Source: Volvox africanus (lineage: Eukaryota; Chlorophyta; Chlorophyceae; Chlamydomonadales; Volvocaceae). From it: a DNA stretch of 64,000 nucleotides. A program made the translations under genes and the position numbers. Location of the stretch: the NCBI GenBank assembly GCA_030268105.1, contig BSDZ01000003.1, positions 1,736,001 through 1,800,000 on the forward strand, given 5' to 3'. The notes under the pieces were generated by a model, which saw only the letters and a list, made by a program, of their open reading frames with translations, was not told the DNA's origin and made no database searches. Each line of letters opens with the position of its first letter. Position 1 is the stretch's first letter. Below are positions 1 to 11,089 of this stretch, piece by piece.

Positions 1-763
1 CCGCACATTGTGTACATGTGGGTGTGGGTGCGTGCTTGCGCGGCAGCATGGGGCGAATCTGCGTGCTTGCTGCATGCGAGCAGCACGGGTGCGCGTATTC
101 TTTGGGGAAGGTACCTGCTTCAATACTATTCATAAACAACTTCCAAATAAATTGTTATTGGGCCAGATAGCTCAGCTGGTAGAGCAAAGGACTGTACCAT
201 AATGTCGGTTTCAGAACCAGAGGCTGGGAATGCGTATCCCATCCTGGTTTTCATGGTTACTCATGGCTACGTGCTCTAATACCGGAGCCGGGGAAGGGAT
301 GATCCGGGCTATGGGCCCGGGCTATGGATCGTGTGTGTGTGTGATCAACAGCGCAAGTTTATGACTCCATCTGAGATCCAGCGCTGTCGATGTCTGAGCG
401 GGATGTGCGTGCGCAAGTGATTAATGAAGAAGCTCATCTCAGGAGCTTTTAAGTCTGGAAAGCGCGCGGCGGGTGTCTTGGGTGTGATTCGCATGCCGCC
501 CACCCCGCTGGTCTCCTCCCATGTCGAATGACATGTTGTGCCCTGCTGGGGCTTCTGGCTCCCCATCCCAAGGGTATTGCGCTGACCCCTCCCTCCCCCC
601 ATCAATATATCTGATATTACCTGCGGCATCCGTGTGCGTCAGAGGGACCCACGCCCCGCTGGGATTACTAGTGCTCCTCCATCCCTGATGCGTTTATTGC
701 ACGGGTTCACATAGAAGTTGCCATTACTACTGTTGCTGCTGATGCTGCTATTGCCTCTTGCAG
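1..763. other. Upstream/intronic sequence before the first visible SAC exon
   Basis: The first recognisable phosphatase exon begins at 764 after a pyrimidine-rich acceptor ending ttgcag. It starts in the middle of the SAC domain, so earlier exons should lie left of the window and this stretch is most likely intron. I see no SAC-like coding segment here. It contains a GT run near 331-344 and a tRNA-like element listed separately. Confidence 0.5.
161..262 (+). other. Degenerate tRNA-like (possible tRNA-derived SINE head) element
   Basis: The sequence TAGCTCAGCTGG matches the pol III A-box/D-arm consensus, followed by GAGC closing a D stem and a segment resembling an anticodon arm (AGGACTGTA). 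Further on, TGGGA and TCCCA can pair around a 7-nt loop like a T arm, but the loop lacks the TTC signature and no proper B box (GGTTCGANTCC) is present. The acceptor stem closes only with several G-U pairs. This fits a decayed tRNA or a tRNA-derived SINE better than a functional tRNA gene. It lies in the probable intron upstream of the SAC exons. Confidence 0.35.
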
Positions 764-3700
764 TCCCTGGGACTTCTCCAAGCACGCAAAACAGAGCGGT
801 GCCAACCTTTTGAGCGAAATCGCCGCCATCACAAGGCTGACCCTGGACATGACAGGGCTCTTTGTGCACAACCCCAATGCCCCTGTGTCGGCGCCCGTGA
901 GGTCGTCCGGCGGTGCGTCCCTGACGGTAGGGCTCGGCTTTGCATCGCCACGGGCCGGCAACCGAGGCAGCGGCGGCGGGGCGCCAGGCAGCAGCAGACC
1001 AGGTGTCCGTATGCCTATGGGGTCGCTCCGTCGCGCCGCCGGCGATGGTGGGAGCAGCATGCATCTTGCCGCCGCCGCCGAGGCTGCGGCCGCTGCCGTC
1101 AGGGCTCGCCACGCCACCGCAGCGATGCTGCTGTCACGCGGCAGCGGGGGCGGTACTCTTTCCAGCGGCATATCTTCCCCGCCCCCAACAGCCCGCCCGT
1201 CCCTGGATTACCATAATCTCCGCCGCACTTCAAATGCCCACAGCTTTGGCTCCTCCGGTGGCAGCGGTGGCAGCCTGAGTGCCACTCAGTGGCAATCCGG
1301 CGTGCTGCGCACCAACTGCATCGACTGCCTAGATCGCACCAACGTCGCGCAGTTCGCATTTGGCCTGGTGGCCTTCGGTCGCCAGCTGTATAAGCTGGGG
1401 CTACACGACGTGCGTGACATTGATGGTGACAGCTCCGCGGCCTTCACGCTCATGGCGCTGTATGAGGCTATGGGACATGTGCTCAGTCTGCAGTATGGTG
1501 GCAGCGAGGCGCACACAATCGTCTTTCAGAGGAAGAAGGGCGAGTGGGAGGCGGCGACGCAGTCAAAAGACTTTGTCACGTCTATTAAGTAAGGCGTTGG
1601 ACTGTGTATGTGCGGGCGGGGATGGGGCAGAGGTGCGAAGCGGCCTCTGAGGGAAAACGGTAGCTGAAGTAAAAGCCCAGAGCGCGGGTTAAACGTTAAA
1701 CGTCAATCTTTTTGTTTTCTTCACACGCTCTGTTACACCCTTTCCCGTGCGGCCTTCTGCAGGCGGCTGTACTCTAACACATACACCGATGCGGAGAAGC
1801 AGGACGCGATCAACCTGTTTCTGGGCAATTTCGTCCCGATGCCCCATCAGCCGCACCTGTGGCAATTAGATACCGATCAGTACCTGCATTCCGAAACCAC
1901 GCTGCGGCCGGCGCCACCGCCGTCGTTGCTACGGTCTTCGCGGTCATCGACGGTGCTGGCGCCGACAACGCCGGCACTGCCCGTTTCCTGGTGTTCCAGC
2001 GAACGGTCCTTCGGCTTAATGCCGCCCTTCGACGAGCCCACGTCACCGACTGTGATGGTGGGGCCGGCCGCGCCGGCGCGGCCGCCACAGTCAAGATTTG
2101 ATTTTGCCAGGGCTTCCTCTGACTGGACGGCAATGGCCACGGTGGCGGCGGCGGCGGCGGCGCTGGGTGCTTCACCCGACAATGAGTCCGCTTCCGTCGT
2201 TGCCGCCGCCGTCAGCAGCAGTGTTACAGGCGGCGGCGCCAGGTTTCCTGGCCTGCCGCCTGAGTCGACACCGCTGCCCCTGGAGTTATCTTCAGATGAC
2301 GATGACGACTCTCGATCGCGGTCGTACCGCGACCTCAGCGGCCCCGACGTTGACGCCGCTGGCAGCCTTGGCGCCGGCCAGTCATCATCTGCTGCCGCCG
2401 CATCAGGTGCGGCCGCGTATGCATCCGCTGCCATTCCCTTTCATAGGGCTCCCTCCAACAGTAATTTCTTTACAAGCCTACTGCCCGCAATGGGTCGTGG
2501 CGGTGGAGGCAGTAGCAGCAGCGGCCCGGGGCTCTTTGAGCGAGTGGTGACGTCATTACTGCAGCCCGGCGGCGCCGGTGCTGCAGCGCGGTCAGCAGCG
2601 GCGGGTGTCGCCGGGGGTGACGTTGCGGGTGGTGGGGGGCGACCGGGGCGGCAGCTCGTTTCGTTTGACCAAGCCCTCGCGCGTCCTCCGAATCAGGTAC
2701 GGAGAGGAGTAAATCACGACTTCGGCCCTCCCTTACCCGTTTGGTGCTTACCTGTTTTTTGGTGCTATACTCTGTACGCGGTTCGTACTGTTTTCTTCCT
2801 TTGGTTCGCAACCCTTATTTACATTCTCTTAATTTCTCCGCGCTCCGTTACTCCACGAAAAAATGAATGAGTGTATGCACTTGTGATGACACGGTACTGC
2901 CTGAATCGCCGTTCATCAAGCATCATCAAGCACCAAGCTGTCCTGCTTCCTTGGGAAATATGCTAAGTGCTCACGCTGGTGCTTGGTCGCAATCATGTTA
3001 TGTGATCTATAAATTAGGTGTTCTGCCAGGTGCTGGCCCAGGGGTCAAGTGGATTATTGATACCTAAGGGGACGTTTGGGTCTTTGTGAGGAATGGACCC
3101 GCTCAAACTCTGAATGGGTCACATGGGCCATTGACGTCACTAACTCACAAAGGCCGACCCACGGGTCCAACGACAAGCGCTGCGCAGGTATGGCCCATTT
3201 TGCTCCATGGTGAGGAGGACAAGCAGGGCCGTTGGGCCGCCGTACAATCTGCCTTTTCGTTCTTCTGGACGAGCAACGCGGTCGGTGGCGCCAGTGATGG
3301 GTCAACGAGAATGCGGAATAACTACCAATTGGATGACGCGCCACGGTGCGTGTGCACATGAGTATTTTGAACGTTTGCAAATAAATGGTTCGCGAGAGGT
3401 GGGGTTTTGCAACGGGTAACGGGTGATGGGAAACGGATGCGGCGAACTCAGTTCTGCTCCAAACCCTAATGGAGCCGAACATGAGGTCGATACGGGCCTG
3501 CCGCCGCGATACCGTCCGTGGGTCCTGCCAGCCTATGAATTCGTCATTTACTAGGCAGTCCTACCCTCGTGGCCGCAAAACTCCTACTGCTGCGGTGCCT
3601 ATTTCTGAGAGGCGCCACTGAAGAGGTCTTTCTGAGAGCCACCACCGTTTGGGTCATTCGGGTTGTGATGAGAAAGGATGGATGTGGATAGAATGAATAT

Positions 3701-5548
3701 ATACACTATCACATGCTGCTAAATCTAGGTGTGCTGAGTTTGTTCTTATTGTTGGCGGTATTCCAGCTGGGCTTCCCAATCCTTCCTAGTTTCTTCTTAC
3801 ACAGCCCCCGTACCTTTCTTCTTACGCAGGCCGCAAGTACGGCACTCGCAGACCGCGCTGCCAGCCCGACTCAGCACCCCATTATCGCCCACCCCGTCCG
3901 GCACCCACACGCCGCTTTCCCCCACCACCTCCATGCCGCTCTCGCCTGATCCTTCGAGGCATGGCGGCGCCGCCAGCGCTAGCGCCAACGCAGCAGCTGG
4001 CGGCGGCGGCGCTGCCAATGTTGTATCGAGGGCGTTGACGGTGGGCACTGACGGCGGCATGAGCGTCATGAGTGATGGATCCCCCAGGTCTCCCGCCAGG
4101 GGATTGGTTACTGCGGCGGTCGCTGCAGCGGCGGCGGAGGGTCCGCCAGGGAGCCGGTCGCAGAGCCTGAAGCAAATCCTAGACGCGATGGTTGATGTAG
4201 ATCATATGGACCAGCATCACGGAAGAGATACGACATGCCGTACGGTCGCCGAAACGATTCCAGCTCTCGGTGGCACCACCAGCGGTGATGCGGGTCCCGC
4301 TGTTGGGGGCCCCGGTAGCGCTGATGAGGATGACGCAGCGTATTATTACTCCGCAGGCGACGGTGAAGCAGCAGCGGCCGCTGCGTCGGGGCAGCTGGAC
4401 GGCGCTGGCGGTGCACGGCAAGGGGTACGGAAGATGCTTAGTGGCCCGCTGCTCAATCCCACCGTGCAACCGATCGCTTTCGTTGGCGGTAGCGGCAAAC
4501 AGGTGCGTGAGGCACTGGAAAGGGACTTGTGCAGCAGTAGAGGTGTGGAGGCGGGTGGGCACGTGGCACTTCGGAAGTTGCCCTCTTAACGAATGTCACG
4601 AGTTCCTCCTCAACGCGTTTGTTGTCAACTGCAGAACACTCCCGGCTCCGCCATTCCGGTGCTAAATGACTTCATCGAGGTCATCGGCGGCCCAGCTTCC
4701 TATATCACTGACTGGCGCTGCCTGGGGGAGGGCCACACGCTGGACCCTGTGGTTCGGAGGCGGGCGGTGGCGGAGGCGGCGGCCAAGGCAAGGGAGGAGG
4801 AACGGCAGCGGTGCGTTTGCATTTTGAAGAATGGGGACAGGCAGGGGAGGGAGGCCATTCGGAGGAATGGCCAATGGGTGTTCGTCGGAAGGGCGCCGGA
4901 GAAATCCCATGGTTGCTGCTCCACAACCAGGCATACCTCCTCCCCATCGCCCCCTGCAGCAAGCTGGTGACTGCCGGCCTCGAGGTGAACGATATTTTGG
5001 CGCTGGGTCTGGAGGATCTGGGCCTCAACTGGGAGCTGCAACCCTGGTGGGCTCTGGAGCCTCGCCCGCACTACGTGCCACGTCCTTACGAGCCGCAACC
5101 CGGCCTTCTGCTTAACGTGGTGCCCGCTCACGAGAGGGAGCTGCGGGGAGGACAGCGGGGCGAAGATACGCTGAACGGGCAGGAGGAGCCGGGGACGGGG
5201 CAGGAAATAATGAGGGTGGAGACAGCGGTGCTAGACGCGGACTTCACGCCATTAGAGAGTTCAATAACGGCAGTGGAAACTGCAACTGCTGAGGCAGCAG
5301 CACCCGGCGGCTACACGCCGACACCATCATACATCTTGCCATATGAGCCGCCACCTGTGCACGCATTGCAGCGCAAGCAGCAGGTCGAGCACATGGCTTT
5401 TGTGCACTTCGATGTGGCGCAGACGCACGCACGTGATAAGTTTGGCAACTTCCTGGGATCGATCGCCCAGCCGTATGGCCTATACGGGGAGGAGCGTCGT
5501 CGAGATATCGCCATGTATGACGCATTGTGCTACATTGAACAGCGCTAA
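764..5548 (+). CDS. SAC-domain polyphosphoinositide phosphatase, FIG4/plant SAC class, 3' part
   Basis: It probably dephosphorylates phosphoinositides on endomembranes; FIG4-type enzymes act on PI(3,5)P2. The visible frame-consistent exons are 764-1588, 1763-2696, about 3852-4502, 4635-4810 and 4960-5548 (TAA). Exon 1 opens with WDFSKHAKQSGANLL, a stretch typical of FIG4, and carries the catalytic CX5R(T/S) motif NCIDCLDRTNVAQ; the nucleophile Cys codon is at 1317-1319. Exon 2 begins RLYSNTYTDAEKQDAI and contains FLGNFVPMPHQPHLW, also FIG4/SAC-like. Compared with the family there are long alanine/glycine/serine-rich insertions (about 900-1290, 2100-2690 and 3850-4450), common in volvocine proteins. 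The C-terminal exon has a conserved-looking DKFGNFLGSIAQPYGLYGEE segment. The N-terminal SAC portion is outside the window. The exon 3 acceptor is uncertain: the stronger-looking acceptor at 3829 gives the wrong phase, whereas one at 3851 keeps frame. Confidence 0.88.
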
Positions 5549-6984
5549 TAAGGGATAGGCCTTATGGCTTTTTAGGCGTTCCGAAGAAGGTTTGGATTAT
5601 GGCGGCTGCGGGCCCCGCCGCTTCCGCTTAAGTTTGCGAAAATGCCGTTCGTTTCAACACGGCAGGGTCATCGCCGGTCGGGGCACTGCAAGCGGCTTAT
5701 GGAGGTGCCGGACATCAGGGGCGGGTCATCCAATGAATATTTTTCTCGACGTCCCTCTATCTTACTGCTTATCGTTATCCAACCGATAGACTGTATGTAT
5801 GGAATTGCTGGCAGATTGACTAACATGACATCATTTCTCACACCCTTCCGTATGCGGCTAGCTCCACTTGGAAAATGTATGCCCTTTTGACATGAGATGG
5901 GGCTCTCTTTGTGGAATCAGCCGCGCAGCTCCATCTACCCATGGCCAACGCGCTGGCAGCGCCCGGCTCCGGTTCTCGGCCCCGACGGGATCTGAGATTT
6001 GCATCCGCCGGATCGGGTACACACAAGACGTTTTCGGGCATTTGAAGTCGATGAAGTCTCTTGTCTCACCTTCTAAGCTTGGCTTTCTGCGGCGTAAACC
6101 CAAGAAGCTTGTTTCCACAGCGTGTGGATGCATCGAACGCTGTAGAAAAGATATTGCTTATGTATACGCCCTTGCAGTCCACAGTGAACGGTTCCGGCAC
6201 GACCACGCTGGAGGGATCCCATAGAGTCTTATGGAAAGCGCAGGTTTGGTAGTAATTCTCTGTTATTCTGGGGGTGCGGGAGAGCGGGAGACAAGTTACA
6301 ACAATAAAGGACCCCAGATAGAATATACGAAACATCAACAACGTATATTGGAGTAAACTCATAAGACGCAAAACTGGCACTTTTATCCGACGGTTATATC
6401 GACGGTTAGGCGGTTGGCATTTAAAAACCGCCATTCTTTAGTGCTCCACTGCTCCTGTCTAGACATGTATCCCAGGTCCCGATCACCTAACTTTCTATCT
6501 GTCACCGAAGAAGTCAAGATCTGCCCATTTCGCCAACGCCCGACCTTACCTGAAGGTTGCCCTCCACAGAGCCGAACTCGTTGAAGATATACTTTCTGAA
6601 CTCCTGGGCCATCGGAAGTGTATGTATAACGAAGTATAGTAAGAACTCCAAAAATCGGAGCAGCACCGTAACGGCGCTGTGAGCACTGTGCTGCGAGCGA
6701 GTTCACGCGTGCAGGAAGAGGGAGCTGGAATGCGTTTCATGCCACAGGCAAGTGCCTTTTTCTCATTAGGGCCTGGTAGATGGTTCTGTTAGTCAACACT
6801 CATGGAAGTGCATGTCATGAGTGCCCGCGTTCACCTCGGCGGATCTGAAGGGGTTCTTCCAGTCGCAGAAGTCCACCAGGTACACCACAGCATGCAGCCG
6901 TATGGGAGTCCCATGTTCATCTAGAAGGGACCAAGATGGGGTTGCTGCAGTTACAGGAGTTATGGAAACAACTGCAGTTAGATA
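5549..6984. other. Intergenic/3' region of the SAC gene, no recognisable gene
   Basis: It contains the 3' UTR of the phosphatase and then about 1.3 kb in which only short open frames occur on both strands. I see no domain, splice-consistent exon chain or repeat that I can support. Confidence 0.4.
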
Positions 6985-6989
6985 ATGCG

Positions 6990-7295
6990 CAGAGGTGGCA
7001 ACACGGCTTCTTTGCCTGCACGCACACCTTCTACAAATACAGTGTGTGTGTCAGCTACGCAACCGGAAGCAGCATCTTGGCAGATCCCAGGTTGTCGAGT
7101 CCGTGCAGATGTACAAACAGGGACCCCTGGGTCCGTCCGTGAGTTGTGGAATGCCAACAGTCGTCGCGAGTAGCCGTTGCCTTGTTGAGTTTCGGAGTCG
7201 GAGCTTTGGCGGTATTCTTGTCGATGGTGTCAAAGACAGCTTACGCAGGTGATGCGGCATGTAGGGGCCGGTCAAGTTGGCTGGCGAGAATGTTT
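6990..7295 (-). pseudogene. Decayed copy of the P-module gene (exons b and c)
   Basis: Read on the minus strand this stretch aligns by eye with exons b and c of the three-exon gene in the array at 52667-53384 and 60084-60801. The frame AVFDTIDKNTAKA corresponds to AVFGIVDKNTTKA, and GRTQ-SLF-LHGLDNL to the start of exon c. The splice acceptor before exon b has changed from ag to aa (minus-strand tgcgtaagctgtc here against tgcataggctgtc in the array). The exon c frame contains stops, and no exon a is seen. It lies divergent from the Q-like frame at 7983, so both array families have relatives in this locus. Confidence 0.6.
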
Positions 7296-7421
7296 TTTTC
7301 GTCGGTCCGGCTTTAACCTTTTATGGGTTAACATGCATTTCTGAGATTCAGCACAGTATTAGTCCTCTTTATGTCTGCATCGTGTGGACCACTTCCCAAT
7401 CTCCACCCCTTGCTCGCGCAG

Positions 7422-7505
7422 GTGTGCGACCCGCTGACTCCGGGCTGCCGTCTTGGTCCCCTGGTCAGTGAGGGGCAATACCACAAGGTGCTGAGCTACA
7501 TTGAG
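7422..7505 (+). CDS. Isolated exon of a betaine-aldehyde-dehydrogenase-like (ALDH10) protein
   Basis: The 84-bp exon is phase 0 at both ends and sits between a good acceptor (tgctcgcgcag) and donor (gtaaga). It encodes 28 residues including DPLTPGCRLGPLVSEGQY, which resembles the ALDH10/BADH stretch between the substrate-binding region and the cofactor-side helices (plant forms read DPLEEGCRLGPVVSEGQY; from memory). I could not find the neighbouring ALDH exons with the catalytic Cys or Glu on either side. It may be one exon of a gene with very large introns, or an orphan exon left by duplication or transposition. It sits between the decayed P and Q relatives. Confidence 0.55.
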
Positions 7506-7982
7506 GTAAGAGTACACCGAATAGCTGGCAGCCAGTGTAGCAGGGTTTTGTTGGCGAACGGCATCGTAGTATATATGCACGATGAACAAAACGATGTAAA
7601 GGAAAGGACGGTGGTATCGGGTGTGGAATGGAGTTGGGTGACAGCTACTCAAGCGTCTAAGCTCCCCCGACTTTGGGGTGGCCCAAAGGAGCGCCTTTGC
7701 GCTTCCATATGCTGGAGATGATATCCTGGGCAACCCTGATGTGAGGTATGGAAACACTCCACGTAGAGCATGGGGTGCTGGGAAATCAATGCACGAATAT
7801 TTCATGCCTCATGCGAGAAAGGGATTCATTTGCGCGAATTGGATGTTTCTTTTAGTTTTGTTTGTTGGTGACTGGTGCCTCGTTTGTATCACGTGGAACG
7901 GCAACCACGGCAAACGGTCCCACTGGATGTCGTGTGCGGAGGCTGATGTGGTTTCCTGCTCCCGCTCCCTACAGTCGTTCCT

Positions 7983-8822
7983 ATGGAGTTACCCATCGAG
8001 ACAAACGTGTATGAGGCTGATAATGAAATGCAGCCCAGTGAAAATGGAAACGAAAGCAATGTGGTTGACAGCGAGGTGCCTGTGTTCCAGAAAGGGGATG
8101 CCCAGAGCATCAATAGCGATATCGACCATGAGGTGCCCGTGGTCGAAATCAGGAACAATGAGAACGATACCAAAGAGGATAACTATGAGCGCCAGATGGC
8201 CGAAGCTGAGGATGCTGAGAGTGAGTATAACGTGGTGCACCACGAGAACAACGTGGCTGAAAGCTGGGATACCGAGAGTAAGAAAAGTGAGATGGGCCAT
8301 GAGTAGCATGCGGCCGAAACTGAGGATACCGAGAGTGAGGAAAATGTGATGCACCACAACAGCCACGCAGCCAAAACTGAGGATACAGAGAGTGAGGAAA
8401 ATGTGATGCACCACAACAGCCACGCAGCCAAAACTGAGGATACAGAGAGTGACCATAACGTGGTGTGCCACGAGAGGGACGTGGCTGAAAGTGGGGATAC
8501 CCAAAGTGCAGATAGCGGGTTGTGCCACGTGAGCCATGTCATCATACCCACGGAGCTTACAAATGCGGAGCTTACAAATGCGGATGTGGTCGAGTGGGTG
8601 GTCACATATAGCAAACTGGAAGGTGAGGCACTTGGCGACCACCTCATCTTCCAGCATGCTCCAGAGAAGTTCAGAAACCAGGGCCTGATGGCTGTGTACA
8701 ACAGGCTTTGGTGGCAGGTGAACCCACACTGTCACCTGCTTGGTGGGCAACACCGGACGTTGGCCTTTTATGGCTTCGAATACTATCAAGTCGCGTACAG
8801 TAGACTTGAGAGGAACTCCTAG
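7983..8822 (+). pseudogene. Q-family repeat-protein paralogue with one in-frame UAG
   Basis: It is homologous to the Q proteins at 41959-42825 and 55485-56465. The N-terminus MELPIETNVYEADNE matches MEIPSEADVSEPDHE, and the C-terminal part (TNADVVEWV, EALGDHLIFQ, LLGGQHR) is shared. The frame is open from 7983 to 8822 apart from one amber codon at 8304-8306, after which the same frame continues. The central region has 19-residue repeats, here of type EDTESEENVMHHNSHAAKT, with two adjacent copies identical at DNA level. An acceptor-like ctacag precedes TCGTTCCTATGGAG, as in the array copies. Nucleotide homology extends right to about 9095, past a conserved gaaggtaagtg splice-donor-like site. 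Function is unknown; no domain is recognised. Confidence 0.65.
8318..8470 (+). repeat. 57-bp coding minisatellite in the Q paralogue
   Basis: Tandem 57-bp units encode 19-residue repeats. The units around 8340-8450 are nearly identical (gaggatacagagagtgaggaaaatg and following), while the outer units are diverged, indicating recent local duplication inside the frame. Confidence 0.7.
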
Positions 8823-8899
8823 ATGCACATGTCTGGGTCTGGATCGTATGAGGAGTGGGGGGGGGAAGGAGGGGAATGCATGCATGTTCACAGGGCTTC

Positions 8900-11089
8900 A
8901 TATTAGTCATGAGAAGGTAAGTGCGTGATTTGGCCTGCCTGTTTTTTGTGCACTCCTTTTTTACCTTAACTACACGGACCCTAACTAGCATGCAGGTTAC
9001 ATGCCCTGTTGTTAAGGGGGCGGGGGCTTTGCCTCCAGAGCGGCTGTGGGTCGCTGAGACATGCTGTCCCTTGCTTGTCTCTTTCGACACCACCCATCCT
9101 TGAGCAGACTCTCTCAAAACTGAATTGGCACAGGTGTCAGCAGTACATACCCCGAAACTACCAATAGGCGCTCATGTTGTATGTCAATGTCACATCAGCC
9201 CAATGCAGATTTTCCATATCTACGCAGCAGCGAGTTACTGAACAGAGTACACATTGAGACATTACACATGCATCGTGGAAAGTGTCAGCTGGTACGACCA
9301 GTAGATAGAGACCCCACTTTCCACATTACACTCCATGCAATGTGTATGTGTTTGGGGACTCGGACTCTGATCTCTACAGGACTTTTAAACCTAATATGGG
9401 TGCATGATCACCGTCAACATCATAGACCCTCCGCATCCAAGACTTAAGTGTCCCAACGTTTCTGTGCTCGGTTCTGTCACTAAGTTCAACCCCAACCCAA
9501 CAAAGCAAGCAAGCACGCATGCAAATTGCAACATGCACCTATAGCAGCTTCCCCTGGCTTCTACAGCAGCCTACCTGTGCCAATAGGAGAGAACTTTCCG
9601 AACGTCAGCCTAACTCAAGTGATCCATTACAGACATCGCATGGTGCCCCCCCAATCAATGCAATGCCCCACACACGTCACACATCTATCACACGTCGCAC
9701 GTCAAGCTGTGCACACACACACACACACACATAACTTAGGAGTTCTGCCGTATTGAGCCCTATTATGCATAGTTTTCAGTTGAAGTCAAGCACGCTCCTC
9801 TCGTTTAATGAAAAACGGTGGTGTGAGACCACCCAGGCCGGGGCATGGGTGTAGTACTATCAACGATAACGTGCAGCAGGCTAACGTCAACCTACCTACA
9901 AAGGAGTTCCCCGCCCTGTACGTGCACTCGTGACGTACAACTGAAATGCGCCATTGCAACCTGGAAATGAATAGAGTGATGTGGGGGAAATCCACCAGCT
10001 GGGGCCACAACACACTCTTGCAGCGTGAACTGGTTGTGGCCCAGGACCCCTCCGCTCCGAACTGGAAGTCCATGTTAAAGGTAGGATTCCCAACCCACTC
10101 CTACCGACGTATCTTTACATGTCAAAAAGCCTGTATCGCAAGCCGTATCTTGCTTGGCACAAAATCCGTTTGCGCCTTCCTATTACATACTTGGCTCCAC
10201 AGTCTCATCTTAAGTATTTGCACCCTCATCTTTTCCGTTTCCTTCCCCCCACATTCAGTGCCACGTGGCGTGTTGATGCACGTTTGTGTGAGGGCACTTC
10301 GTTCAACAATGAGTGAACTTAAGGGTTCTCTGTAAACTCTACACGCATACGCAATTAGACAGGAAAGGACAAGATAACCATACGAATTACCGTCGCGCCA
10401 TGGTGAAGATATGTGACTGAGCGCGTGTAGGATTTTCGCAGCCAAAGCAACAGGCATGAGAGGTGCTATCCGAATAACCTGATATAGCCGGTATATAGTT
10501 GCGTGTTGCAAGTGTTTACAGGACCATATGCTTATAGATCTAAATGAATATTCCTTCTTCTGGTTATCTCGTGATCTATCAAGCAGCTTCTTCATCGGGG
10601 CTCTCGCGACCTTGTAACGTCGTGATATCATCACGCAACCTTACTGTATTGCAGGTATATGATTGCAAACGTTTAACGTAACGACAACTTGATGAAGGAT
10701 GATCTGGATGAAAAATACAGATCTGAAGTTCAAGTGCGTATTCCGGCCTTAGTAATCTGGTACGGCGTGGCCCCTCTCGTCCTCGTCCAGCGTACGTCGT
10801 TCGGTGTTATCGGCAATGATCATGACCAGTCATAATAATTTTGAGGTCAGAATAATATATGTTATAAGAACAATATTTGCATGTGGTCAAGAAGTTCCTT
10901 TGGCTCTGTGAAAAGGATTTGGTCTCGGAGCCGGAACCTATGTGGCTGAAACGCCTTACAAATACCGTAAACGCCGTTGTAAACTGTCAGATATATGAGT
11001 TAAGTGTTACTCCTACTCTTATGACTTACTTGTAGTTACCTAATCTATTCAATTCCGTGGCACTTATCTGACCACTTCGCGTCCAACAT
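8900..11089. other. Non-coding or unassigned region with a CA microsatellite
   Basis: Up to about 9095 the DNA is still homologous to the region downstream of the Q genes. A CA dinucleotide run lies at about 9711-9732. The rest has only short frames without recognisable domains. A possible donor-flanked segment near 9945-10080 could not be tied to any family. Confidence 0.4.

Noticed and set aside
758..1278. Alternative frames overlapping the first SAC exon
   Set aside because: GC-rich shadow frames; the catalytic motif lies in the frame of 764-1588.
8304..8306. UAG reassigned to sense in this genome
   Set aside because: UAG is the terminal stop of gag and of both Q array genes at positions where homologous frames end, so reassignment is not supported.
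7678..8349. 223-residue plus-strand frame
   Set aside because: It is a different frame over the Q-like repeats; the frame at 7983 is the one homologous to array proteins.
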